Under the pieces are notes generated by a model, which was not told the origin of the DNA, made no database searches, and was given only the letters and a program-made list of their open reading frames with translations. The translations under genes and the position numbers were made by a program. A DNA stretch of 64,000 bases from positions 13,578,001-13,642,000 of the forward strand of contig OZ231126.1 in the NCBI GenBank assembly GCA_965153355.1. Reading direction: 5' to 3'. The DNA is from Flaccisagitta enflata. Its lineage: Eukaryota; Chaetognatha; Sagittoidea; Aphragmophora. Below are positions 45,829 through 64,000 of the stretch, one piece after another; within the stretch, counting starts at the first letter, position 1; each line of letters opens with the position of its first letter.

Positions 45829-48525
45829 CTATTGGTCCTCTTTACCAGTCATAAACCAATGAAATATTCCGGCGATAAAAGTTGACTGAACGGAATACAG
45901 CACAAAATCCACAAATCCCGCCCATCTAAGCCCGACACCCCACCCTTCAATGCTCTCTCTTTCATCCACGATCAAACTCAATGTTGCCCACAGAACATAA
46001 GTCTGTTCAACCGCATCCACCACGAAATAACCACACAACATCCAAGTGAAAAATGACGACAATTTCATGATTCTCGAATACTTCTCGTTTCTGGCTTGAT
46101 TATTGACAAAGGCTAAGGCTTTCTTCAACTCTTCGGCCGTACACCAGTTGAAATAAATGCCAAATAAACATGGAATGATCGACATGAGTAAATGATAAAC
46201 GGGATAGATGATGAAAGTCGCGGGTATTTGTTTTGTTTCACCGTATGATTCAGTTTCAGATTCGGCAGCTTCATTGAGCATGTCCCAATGAGTTTCAGAA
46301 ATCCAGTTCATCGATCTAAAGTCCTTCTCAGATTTGAAATACAAGAACCAATTAAGAACGCCGAAAGCCAAGCAAACCGCGGAGAAAGAGGAGCACATCT
46401 TAATCGTGAGAATATGTTTCATTTGGGGTTTGCAAATGAGAATGAATCTATCGAATGATTGAGCGTTGATGAGCAGCTTTTGGCTCAATTTCCAGCTTTG
46501 AAAGACGCCGCTGAAAATTTCCTTTGTCTTGGAAATGACCCAAAGTTTTCCACCGTTTTCTGGATCTTTCACCAGATCCCAAATGAAACCAGAAAACACG
46601 CAGCCGATGTGGCCTTGGACAATTTAGGGTGTGTTTCTACTAACAATGAAGAACGCGTTCATTCCCTTCAAACGCGTTTTCAGTGTGAACACATTCTCGG
46701 AAATTTCAACAAACATAAGAGGGAGTGAGTGAAGTGAGTGAGCAAGCGTAGCAAAGCGAAGCACTGCAGAGTGAGTGAGCAGAGTGAGCGGTGCAAGTGA
46801 ACAAACATAGCGAGCGACCGACTGGCCCGTTAAAAACGCGATTTTCACGAGTAGAAACAGGCCATACCTTGGACAATTAAAAGATTGAGGACACAAACGA
46901 CGGAGACAACAATTCCATAGACATTGGCGCTGATTGGACTTTGCCTGAACTGACGAATGAATCGAAGCAGAACGGAAATGGCCAAAAACAAGCCGACGAA
47001 TGAGGCAATGGACAGAATGCCGTTTGGGACCAATTCTATGATGTCTATGATCAAACCTTCTCGCGCAAAGTATTCCTGTGAAGGGTTCAAAAGAAATAGT
47101 CGCAAGAGCGTTAGATGGTCAGCGGTACCCGTGCCCAGCTTAAGTGGGTTGTGGTTGAATCTGAGGGGGGAGCAGGGCAGCGGCCCCGAAGGGGTCGATG
47201 ACCTATGCTTTCACACGTATGGGGAATTTTCTCCTCCTTCTCCTCCTCCTCCTCCGCACCCGTTCCCCCTCCCCCTGGCCTCCAGGCCCACATCTCAGCC
47301 CGGAATCTTAGCCTTGGGGTTGGGATTTGGGCCTTGAGGGTGGGATTTGGGCCTCAAGACTGGGATTTGGGCCTCGAGGCTGGGATATAGGCCTCCGGGC
47401 TGAGATATGGGCCTGGAGGCTGGGGGGAGGGGGGGGGGTACGAAGGAGGAGGAGGAGAATGAGGAGAAAATTCCCCATATGTGTGAAATCATAGGTCACC
47501 GACCCCTTCGGGGCCGCTGCCCAAAAGGAAAGATATTGATGGGCTATCTGAGATTGTTGGTGAGGCGGTTCTTATAATAAAGGGTGAACAACCCCAAGTG
47601 TGGGAAAGTAAAAGCTAATTCCTCATAAATTACTCTGTATACTTCAAAACTGAAAGTTGCTTCTGGTTTTGGTTCGTCTAAAATGGCAAAGGGGATGAAA
47701 CCATGATGGAGATGGTTTCCCTTCATGTCAGTTATTTGTCTAATTTACTGTAAAAGTTGAGGTATGAGCATGCAGAAGTTATACAACGCTTAGCTTTTAC
47801 TTTCCCCCACTTGAGCTTGTTTACCGCGTATCATGTAGATAATGATTGTGTGACATAGAAAAGTGGTAGACAGTCTACTTTTACATGGCGCTGTTTGTGA
47901 TAGTTTGTTTGGTTTGTTGCACTGATCCAAGTAAAATATTCTCATCTAACATTGAATAGGTCGCCCAAGGGCAATATGTGGTCAGCGAAACCCGTTGCCC
48001 TGCTTTGCATGGTTGTGAATCGGAATGAGAGGAAGCAGGGCAGCGGCCTTGAAGGGGACAAAGTTCTGTAGAACACAGGAGGACTTCCGTCCATCAGTCT
48101 GTCTGTCCGTCAGTCCTCCCCAGGCCCTCACAAATCTACTATCTCAGGCCTGAAATCTGGCCTCTCAGGCCTGAAATCTCGCAGGTTTCAGGCCTGAGAG
48201 GGCTGATTCAAGGCTTGAGAGGGCAGATTTCCGGCCTTGGAGGGCAAATTTCCAGCCCAAAAGAGCAGGTTTCAGGCCCGAGAGTCCAGAGTCCTGGTCT
48301 TAGAGGGCAGATTCAAGGCCTGAGAGGGCCTGGGGGGGACTAACGGATGTACAAATGGACGGACAAACGAAAGTCCCCCTGTGTTCTACAGGACTTCGGC
48401 CCCTTCGGGGTCACTGCCCAAAAAGCAACCTACAATTTCTGTGGACGTCAGGGATGAATTGCCGTTTCTCGCTTCCTCCAATCTTTCTTCAGCAATACCT
48501 TTAACGACAAGAACGAGGGAAACAT
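45829..48525 (-). CDS. Orphan rhodopsin-like seven-helix receptor 1
   Basis: Exon 3 is 46613-45829 and exon 2 is 47075-46868 (acceptor CCTTCACAG). Together they encode 329 residues with seven hydrophobic segments. ANVYGIVVSVVCVLNLLIVQ is helix 2. QSFDRFILICKP, at the end of helix 3, takes the place of the DRY motif. YPVYHLLMSIIPCLFGIYF is helix 5, and helix 7 is near FVDFVLYSVQSTFIAGIFHW without NPxxY. The intron 46867-46614 consists of a MITE plus one copy of its target duplication. A short first exon, 48525-48499 (MFPSFLSLK, donor GTATTG), fits in phase and gives 338 residues, against 335 in the paralogue, but is tentative. Two family C elements would then lie in intron 1. The ligand is unknown. 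About 45% identical to the gene at 49334-50341 by eye. Confidence 0.8.
46625..46866. mobile_element. MITE inserted in a receptor exon, acting as intron
   Basis: 242 bp with inverted ends TAGGGTGTGTTTCTACT and AGTAGAAACAGGCCATA (14 of 17 matching) and inner CGCGTT/AACGCG. Flanked by a perfect 12-bp duplication CCTTGGACAATT (46613-46624 and 46867-46878). On the gene strand the interval 46867-46614 begins GTATGG and ends CCAAG. The interior has GTGAGTGAG-type repeats and no coding capacity. Confidence 0.9.
47106..47527 (+). mobile_element. Family C element with 20-bp minisatellite core
   Basis: The outer arm GATGGTCAGCGGTACCCGTG (47116) is followed by subterminal GGGCAGCGGCCCCGAAGGGG (47175) and ATGACCTATGCTTTCACACG. 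The core is about six copies of GGGATTTGGGCCTCGAGGCT. The inverted end reads GTGTGAAATCATAGGTCACC and CCCCTTCGGGGCCGCTGCCC. Its outer arm lies only 30 bp from the receptor exon 2 acceptor. Confidence 0.88.
47528..47974. other. Unassigned sequence, possibly receptor intron 1
   Basis: Between two family C elements. No exon recognised. Confidence 0.4.
47975..48426 (+). mobile_element. Family C element with 21-bp minisatellite core
   Basis: Outer arm GTGGTCAGCGAAACCCGTTG, subterminal AGGGCAGCGGCCTTGAAGGG, TTCTGTAGAACACAGG, a GTCTGTCC patch, then the GGCCTGAGAGGGCAGATT core shared with the left window edge. The inverted end is CCTGTGTTCTACAGGACTTC followed by GGCCCCTTCGGGGTCACTGC and CCAAAAAG. 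It is the most complete copy of the family. Confidence 0.88.
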
Positions 48526-49333
48526 AAGAACTCAATAAATCAATCAACCACCTCTAACAAAATGCCATGATGGCCAGTTGATGGCCTTACCATTGCCAAC
48601 ATAAGTTACAAAACTCCTGGTAGAATCAAATGCTGTATGACATCGCGACTGGTGAATTCAACTTCATTATACCTTTGAGATTTGAAGTGATATTTGACGT
48701 AGAATTTCCCATGTTGACTGTACGACAAAAGTTTAATGTATGACGCGAGAAATAATCAAATGATCATCAACCAGTGGCCACAACACAATTCGTTTTCGTA
48801 TCGGCTCAGTGATTCAGCTTGAAAATGCTAAGATGACACATGGAAACAAAATTGAAAGTTGGATATTGAATTCAGTGAATTTGTGTTATCTTTACAACAA
48901 GAAGAGAAACAGCAGAGAGCGTTTTTTTCTAAGCATATGAATGTGGTGCTGTGCAGTGCAGTGCATTGAAGTATTGCCATTGGTACTTTCTAATGCAAGT
49001 GAGACGTTGAAAATCAGTGTTTGACAGTCATTTAGAAATAAAAAAAACTTAGATGTGGAGTCTTTATTCCGTAGCTAAATTCATCGCTGTCAAACGAGAA
49101 AGGATTATAGCCTATAATATAGGGGAAGGGGGAGCTCAAAATTCTGTATCAGGAACGGTAATTGCAGTTGATGAATTTAGTTCATCCAGCCGGGTATGAT
49201 GTGTATGATTGACAAACTAACTTGATGTTGATTTAGTTTTAACTTTTTCCGTGCAATGCATAAATTGACCTCATGCACATTGCTGTATCCGAACTGAGGG
49301 TACCCTAATTACTCAATAAACTCCTCATTCTCA
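48526..49333. other. Intergenic between the receptor genes
   Basis: No gene or element recognised. A short GTGCAGTGCAGTGCA repeat lies at about 48951-48965. Confidence 0.4.
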
Positions 49334-50341
49334 TTATTTTTCCTCCTCACATTTTCCCGTGAACCAGAAGAAAAGCGCCGAAATAAAAGTGGCTTGAAGG
49401 GAATAACAGAAAAAATCCACCATTTCGAAAATTCGTCTCACAGGTTGGTAATAATTGGCGGCAACATCGTCCGTAGTTTCACTCTGCTTCGCGTAATTGA
49501 CATTTTTGTACAATAAGCTAATTTGATTCGCGACATCGACGATCAAATAAAACAAAAGCATTCGAGTCAAACAAGATGACAACTTCATGATGCGGGCAAA
49601 TTTCGCGTTTCTTCTTTGATTGTTAACGAAAGCGCAGGCTTTCCTCAGTTCTTGCTTGGTGCAATGATTGAAGAAAACGCCAAAAATGCACGGCAATAAG
49701 GACAACAACAAATGATAAATAGGATAGGCGATTGAAGTCGCGGGAACGGATTTTCGGTGGCCTCGAAGTTGAAAATGTTGATTAGATCCGAGTTTGTAAT
49801 CTGAATGAGTCTTGATGACGAAAAGTGACCATAAATCTTTGCCCACCTCGTTTTGATCCCAAAAATCATCGTCGGATTTTCGGTACAAAAACCAATTCAG
49901 ACCTCCGATAATGAAACAGCACAATGAAGCCAACAAACTCTTTCTCATCGACAAAATATGCTTCATGTGTGGTTGACAAATCAAAATGTAACGATCAAAC
50001 GATTGAGTTATGACAATCAGCTTCAAAACGACTTTGGAACTGTGAAAGACAACGTCGAAATATTCCTTCACTTGGACGTTGACGCTGTCCCACTCTCCCA
50101 TCAAATCGTGGACGATGCTGTAGAGAGAGCAAACGTTGATACCCTCAACGGAGACGAGATTCAACACGCAAACGGAACAGAGAATGATGCCGTAGATGTT
50201 GGCGCTGTTGGGGCTTTCTTGGTTCTGCTTCACGAAACGAGCGAGTGTGAAGAGACCAAACAGAATTCCCAAAATGGAGACGAGACTCGATGATCCTTGA
50301 AAACAGCCTTTGGTTATTGTTATATGTCGGTCGATTTCCAT
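49334..50341 (-). CDS. Orphan rhodopsin-like seven-helix receptor 2 (intronless)
   Basis: A single open frame of 335 codons starting at the ATG at 50341. Hydrophobic segments: about 20-40 (SLVSILGILFGLFTLARFV), 47-68 (NIYGIILCSVCVLNLVSV), 98-118 (ending QSFDRYILICQP, the DRY equivalent), 131-151, 206-228 (YPIYHLLLSLLPCIFGVFF), 254-276 and 307-328. Helix 7 (FFCYSLQATFISALFFWF) lacks NPxxY. The tail is short. It is a tandem paralogue of receptor 1 in the same orientation. The sequence across the place where receptor 1 has its MITE intron is continuous here (VCVLNLVSVEGINVCSLY). Start choice: the ATG is the first in frame. The signalling partner is unknown. Confidence 0.88.
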   Translation of the reverse strand: MEIDRHITITKGCFQGSSSLVSILGILFGLFTLARFVKQNQESPNSANIYGIILCSVCVLNLVSVEGINVCSLYSIVHDLMGEWDSVNVQVKEYFDVVFHSSKVVLKLIVITQSFDRYILICQPHMKHILSMRKSLLASLCCFIIGGLNWFLYRKSDDDFWDQNEVGKDLWSLFVIKTHSDYKLGSNQHFQLRGHRKSVPATSIAYPIYHLLLSLLPCIFGVFFNHCTKQELRKACAFVNNQRRNAKFARIMKLSSCLTRMLLFYLIVDVANQISLLYKNVNYAKQSETTDDVAANYYQPVRRIFEMVDFFCYSLQATFISALFFWFTGKCEEEK

Positions 50342-51051
50342 CGCGTTGCCCTTAAACAGTCAGTGTAAAGTATTTATTGGTATCTATCAAAAAATCCAGA
50401 ATTACCATCAGGATTCTGAATCTGAAAAAATGTTGGAATTTAGTAAATTTTGTAACTGAGCATCTAGCTGTTGATTTCAACAACCAGTTGATGTGGTTTT
50501 TGTTAATCACCAGAGGATGTGGTTAGAGATGGAAATGGAGTGTTAGAAATTTTTTGGGACAAAGGGCATACTCCATCTAACTCACCTCTTCAACAGATGC
50601 GCCCTCCCATTCAGATGCTTCCACCAACGCATTGAATTTATCTAGAATGATGAGCAGGTATGGACAGTTACAAATATGGGACATCGACTACTACATCGTA
50701 GCTGACATCAAAGACCTTTTAGAATGTGCTATTGTTGTTGTTATTGTGCTGTTATTGGCAATTTTCGTGATTCCGCTGCGTCCTATTGAGTATTGTCACT
50801 GAACCGGTACATCTGTAAAGGTCACCCTACAAAACCTTACAAAGGCGATGTAACGAAAATCTAAATTGGTATTAAAAGGAACCATGATTTCATCTTTGGA
50901 AAGATTCCAACTTGACCTAAAATATTTTACCTTCCATTATGTTTGTTCGATTTGAAGTTGAGTTGCCCATAATTGATTTTAATTGAATAGAAACCTAGGA
51001 TAAAATGGTTGTTTAAAATGATGACATGATTAAAGAATTGTGAATAGTAAA
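50342..51051. other. Upstream flank of receptor 2
   Basis: AT-rich, no exon or element recognised. Any promoter motif here is too weak to call. Confidence 0.4.
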
Positions 51052-51053
51052 TA

Positions 51054-51642
51054 ACAGTGGCCAAAATAAAAACCGGACGCTCAGTTTATCATGATTGACT
51101 GAATACTACACATACTTTTTACTTAAAATCCATGAGCATCTTAAAGAACTTCAAAAACTTCAAAATCTAGACCAAGCAGAAACTTCTAGCTTAAGTCGTT
51201 TTGAAATGACTTAAGATTGAAATTCAACACCCATTTCCTTGGAAGCAAATTACTGTGCCTGACAATAAGACACTTTTTGTTTCACATATTGTGTACAATA
51301 AAGGAATCAAATAAATGGAATGAAATTCAAGGTAAAATTGAAGTATTTTTAATTCTCTACAAGATGGAATCAAGCAGAAATCATGATTCTTACTCGTTTA
51401 CAAGCTATATTTATTCAAAGTTGGTTACTCTAAAAAGATTGATTCCAGATTCAATATTTCTGAGTGGTTATCTTTAAAGCATCATAACTTCTAAAGTTCT
51501 GAAGCTACAATGTTCTGTGAGAGCTCAAATGAAAGATATTTCGAAGCTCTTTGAAACCATCATGGATTTTAAGGGTTTATCTTTCTTGGTTACTGAGCAA
51601 TCCTTGATGAAAAAACAGCGTCCGGTTTTTTTTGGCCATTGT
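51054..51642. mobile_element. Tc1/mariner-like MITE (ACAGTGGCCAAAA ends)
   Basis: Inverted ends ACAGTGGCCAAAATAAAAAC then CGGACGCT, and AGCGTCCGGTTTTTTTTGGC then CATTGT (one side has a two-base difference in the A run). The inverted similarity continues inward (TTAAAATCCATGA and TCATGGATTTTAAG). TA at 51052-51053 and 51643-51644. The CAGTGGCCAAAA terminus is typical of Tc1/mariner elements. 589 bp, no transposase. Confidence 0.8.
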
Positions 51643-51644
51643 TA

Positions 51645-52210
51645 GTTCTAAATGATCTTTACCTGATGCAAAAATGATTATTTTGAGTCTTGGCAGAGGT
51701 GTCTACACACTCCAAGTATGTCTCACATGTGTTCACTTACCGCGAAATTGACCCAAAATATATGTGATCGACAATTGACCTATTACATACATTTTTTTTA
51801 GAAACTTTGCATTGCCATGACTTTCAATCTAAAAAAAAAGCCTTCCAACAAGACGTTTTCTGAAGGTCTTGATCTTGGCTCTCTTACCTTATACAATATG
51901 GTTGATGAATCAATAAATTCAAAATGAAGCTTGTTCTCCCTGACAATCAAAGGAGAAGCATCTCATCAGAAGTGAAATGTTTTTTATAGTGTTTTCTAAT
52001 TATGAATCATTGCAAAATCATTGCATTGAATCATTGCAAAAGCACCTTTAAATCGGTTGCATTCATGTGGACGTTGATGTCGCTCTAATACCAGGGATAT
52101 GCAACTAAGCAGCACACATTTTTTTTGCAAATGAACGAATGAGTGATTGAATGAATGAATGAATGAATGGATGAATGAATGAATGAATGAATGAATGAAT
52201 GAATGAAAAA

Positions 52211-52278
<68 letters not shown>

Positions 52279-52770
52279 AAAAGAAAAATAGAAAGAAAAA
52301 AAAGAGAAAAAAGGAGAAAAGAGATTCAATCAATCAAACAACCAATCAATCAATTGATCAATCAATCAATCTATAGATCAATCAATCAATCAATCAATCA
52401 ATAAAACAGTAGAAAATAGATGGAGAAATGAATCGAACGAGGGGGACAAAGCCTGAAACAACCCTCTGTATACTTATCTTGTAAAGATGGTATGAAAATC
52501 AACTTGGAAAGTGATTACTGATTAACCAAATTGAATATCAACATTATGTGATTAAAAATGTTTTCTCGCCCGCGGAAAAAATAACGGAGAAATAAAATAT
52601 TATGTGACAGATTGATTTCTTCGATACAAGGCTGTATGGGTGTGCAATGGGCAGGACTAAAACCCTCCACATGTGAGTGGGCTGGGGCAGAAACTTAAAG
52701 GATAAGTGGAACCTCATGAGCTCCTAGCCAGATGTACCCCTACATGAGAAAGTGGGACAATTGATCTGGA
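51645..52770. other. Intergenic with (AATG)n, (AAAG)n and (AATC)n
   Basis: Microsatellites: (GAAT)n at 52135-52205, (GAAA)n at 52207-52280 and (AATC)n at 52320-52403. A small fragment with GGGCAGGACTAAAACC at 52650 recalls family A. No gene. Confidence 0.7.
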
Positions 52771-52983
52771 TTTCTGGTCGCGTGCTACGCGACTCTACAC
52801 CCCGCTTTGTCCGTCCGTCCGTCCGGCGGCTGGTTGGTTGGTCTGTTGGTCGATCCGTTACCTTTTTTTTATAATTTCCATTGTTTGACCTCACCGCTCC
52901 TTCCCAATTGGTCTGGCGACCTCAAATATGGCTCCTGCCCACCTGCATGCAGCTGGGGTAGCCGTGTTAGCGGCCTTGTTTTC
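52771..52983 (-). mobile_element. Family A Helentron-like element, second subfamily
   Basis: GGTCGCGTGCTACGCGACTC, a GTCC/GGTT core, TTTGACCTCACCGCTCCTTC, GACCTCAAATATGGCTCCTG, and GTGTTAGCGGCCTTGTTTT. Confidence 0.88.
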
Positions 52984-53082
52984 TCCAAATGTACCGCTAG
53001 TGTGTGAGTTGGGGATAAAACAAGGTACCATCGGACGGACCAACGGACTGACACATCGCCCAAACACCTTCATTGATCATCA

Positions 53083-53340
53083 ACAGGGCCGGATACACGG
53101 CTACCTCAGTCGCGTGCGGGTGGGCAGGGGCCGTATTTGAGGTCACTTGGTTACTTGGGCAGGAGCAGTGAGGCCAAAGACCGCAAAAAAACAAAAAAAG
53201 TAAAGTGTGACGGACGGACGGACGGACGGACGGACGGACGGACGGACGGACGGACAAAAAAAGTAAAGTGTGACGGACGGACGGACCGACGGACAGACCG
53301 ACAAAGCGGGGTGTAGAGTCGCGGTGCACGCGACTGAAAA
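53083..53340 (+). mobile_element. Family A element with internally duplicated core
   Basis: ACAGGGCCGGATACACGGC, AGTCGCGTGCGGGTGGGCAG, TTTGAGGTCACTTGG, then two consecutive copies of AAAAAAGTAAAGTGTGACGG with an ACGG array between them, then GGTGTAGAGTCGCGGTGCAC, GCGACT and GAAAA. The duplicated block suggests slippage or unequal exchange within the core. Confidence 0.88.
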
Positions 53341-53804
53341 TTGATTCCATCAGCGGTATTGAAAATGCAACGCCCACCGGATTGGAAATGAAAACCAATT
53401 GAACCATCTGGAATCATCTGGAATCATCTGGAAATTTCAATTCAAAGACGGAGATGCTTTAATTCCAAAATTGATACTTGATGTTTTCATCATGAAAGGC
53501 GATATGAAAACATTTTTGGATGCGCAATTCGTGATGGGTCCTCGCGTCTCTGTTCAAGAAAATGTGCCCATCCATCATAGGTTGGTCTGTAAGTATGCTT
53601 TTGTAACAAATCTGTTTGTGTGGCATGTGTATTCATCGTATATAAATCTCATACAATTAGTCAAAAAGGAAAAAAAAACTGAAGAAAATTTGGAAAAATA
53701 TGGACATTTATATAGTACAAGCTTCCATTGCACTGTAATGTACGTCTGTCTGTCTTTTCTCTGACCGTCTGGACATACTGATGCATGATGACAAACAGAG
53801 GACG

Positions 53805-53807
<3 letters not shown>

Positions 53808-53900
<93 letters not shown>

Positions 53901-53952
53901 TCTCTCTTGAAGACCTCCTGACCTCAAAAATTTGCGAATCTAAAAAATATGA

Positions 53953-54027
<75 letters not shown>
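53808..54027. repeat. Two (CT)n microsatellites
   Basis: (CT)n at 53808-53908 and 53954-54027, separated by 45 bp. Sequence from 53341 to 53807 holds no recognised gene. Confidence 0.95.
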
Positions 54028-54030
<3 letters not shown>

Positions 54031-54338
54031 ATGGAAAACATGATTGTTTCCGACGATTTTACTTTTTTTAATTTCTGATTTTTAATAACGATCGAATATC
54101 GTGCTAAAGAAATTAATTTCGGAACCGAGTCATGGGAATTATCCCTATCATATCTTGTTCTTTAACACTTTAACACGGCTTGAGATATTTGAAAGCCATC
54201 CTAACACAACTTTTAAAAAAACGATACCACTGCAGGTCTGACTGGGATCTAACGTTCGTTGGAGAATGGCCTACTTATGTTGCATCTTGTTTACACTTTA
54301 AACCACCCCAACAATGAATCACTGACTTTAACCGCTTG

Positions 54339-54485
54339 TTTTTAGTCGCGGACAAGCGACTCTACATCTTGCCGTATCGGTCAGTAGGTCTGTCGGTAGG
54401 TCAATCGGTCCATACATTTTTGTGATTGCGAGCAAGTTTTTGTATAACCGTCCACGACTTTCCTGCCGTGTGACCGGCCTTGTTT
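54339..54485 (-). mobile_element. Family A Helentron-like element upstream of the NIDO gene
   Basis: TTTTTAGTCGCGGACAAGCG, a GGTAGGTC core, AACCGTCCACGACTTTCCTG and GTGTGACCGGCCTTGTTT. Ends 85 bp before the ATG of the NIDO gene, so it lies in the promoter or 5' UTR. Confidence 0.88.
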
Positions 54486-54570
54486 CTCAACAGCTTTTCG
54501 GGAAGACTCTCCATTTTTTTTTTACTCTGTGTTTTCACTACTACTAGCCAATGAATTTTTACAGACGAAA

Positions 54571-64000
<9,430 letters not shown>

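Overview
The window is nuclear DNA of an invertebrate animal. It shows spliced genes with GT-AG introns, secreted multidomain proteins of metazoan families (astacin protease, discoidin/F5-8C, C-type lectin, nidogen-like NIDO domain), rhodopsin-like seven-helix receptors and a reverse-transcriptase/GIY-YIG retroelement relic. Microsatellites, minisatellites and short non-autonomous transposons are extremely dense. The species cannot be named from the sequence. No bacterial operon, CRISPR array, rRNA or tRNA is visible.

Layout. 1-5.1 kb: two paralogous minus-strand genes for small secreted discoidin-like proteins; the upstream-most ends inside the window and the other runs off the left edge or is broken by repeats. 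7.3-12.6 kb: a nine-exon minus-strand gene for a secreted astacin metalloprotease with a long Gly/Trp heptapeptide tail and a TATA box about 200 bp upstream of the ATG. 12.9-40.8 kb: essentially gene-free, made of mobile elements and tandem repeats, including a 2.3-kb array of a 30-bp repeat. 40.9-42.5 kb: a minus-strand C-type lectin gene. 43.8-44.5 kb: a broken retroelement 3' end. 45.8-50.3 kb: two paralogous minus-strand seven-helix receptor genes. 54.6 kb to the right edge: a plus-strand gene of at least 17 exons for a secreted NIDO-domain protein with repeated cysteine-rich modules. It continues past the window.

Mobile DNA. Three families (A, B, C) differ in sequence but share one plan: an outer 5' arm, a subterminal inverted repeat, a tandem-repeat core, and a 3' hairpin followed by an A run. 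This is the plan of non-autonomous Helentron-type (rolling-circle) elements. About 22 family A copies carry GGTC/GTCC-type tetranucleotide cores. Classical inverted-repeat MITEs also occur: four with apparent TA target duplications, one family with two copies each flanked by a perfect 8-bp duplication, and one inserted in a receptor exon with a 12-bp duplication.

Most interesting result: in the receptor gene at 45.8-47.1 kb, the 242-bp MITE and one copy of its target duplication form a GT...AG interval. Removing it exactly restores the reading frame and the alignment to the intronless paralogue, so a transposon insertion appears to have become an intron. Three tandem duplications sitting on 5' splice sites, and microsatellites serving as polypyrimidine tracts, are further signs of repeat-driven change in gene structure. 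All exon models are read by eye from splice signals, phase and family similarity; no transcript data were available.
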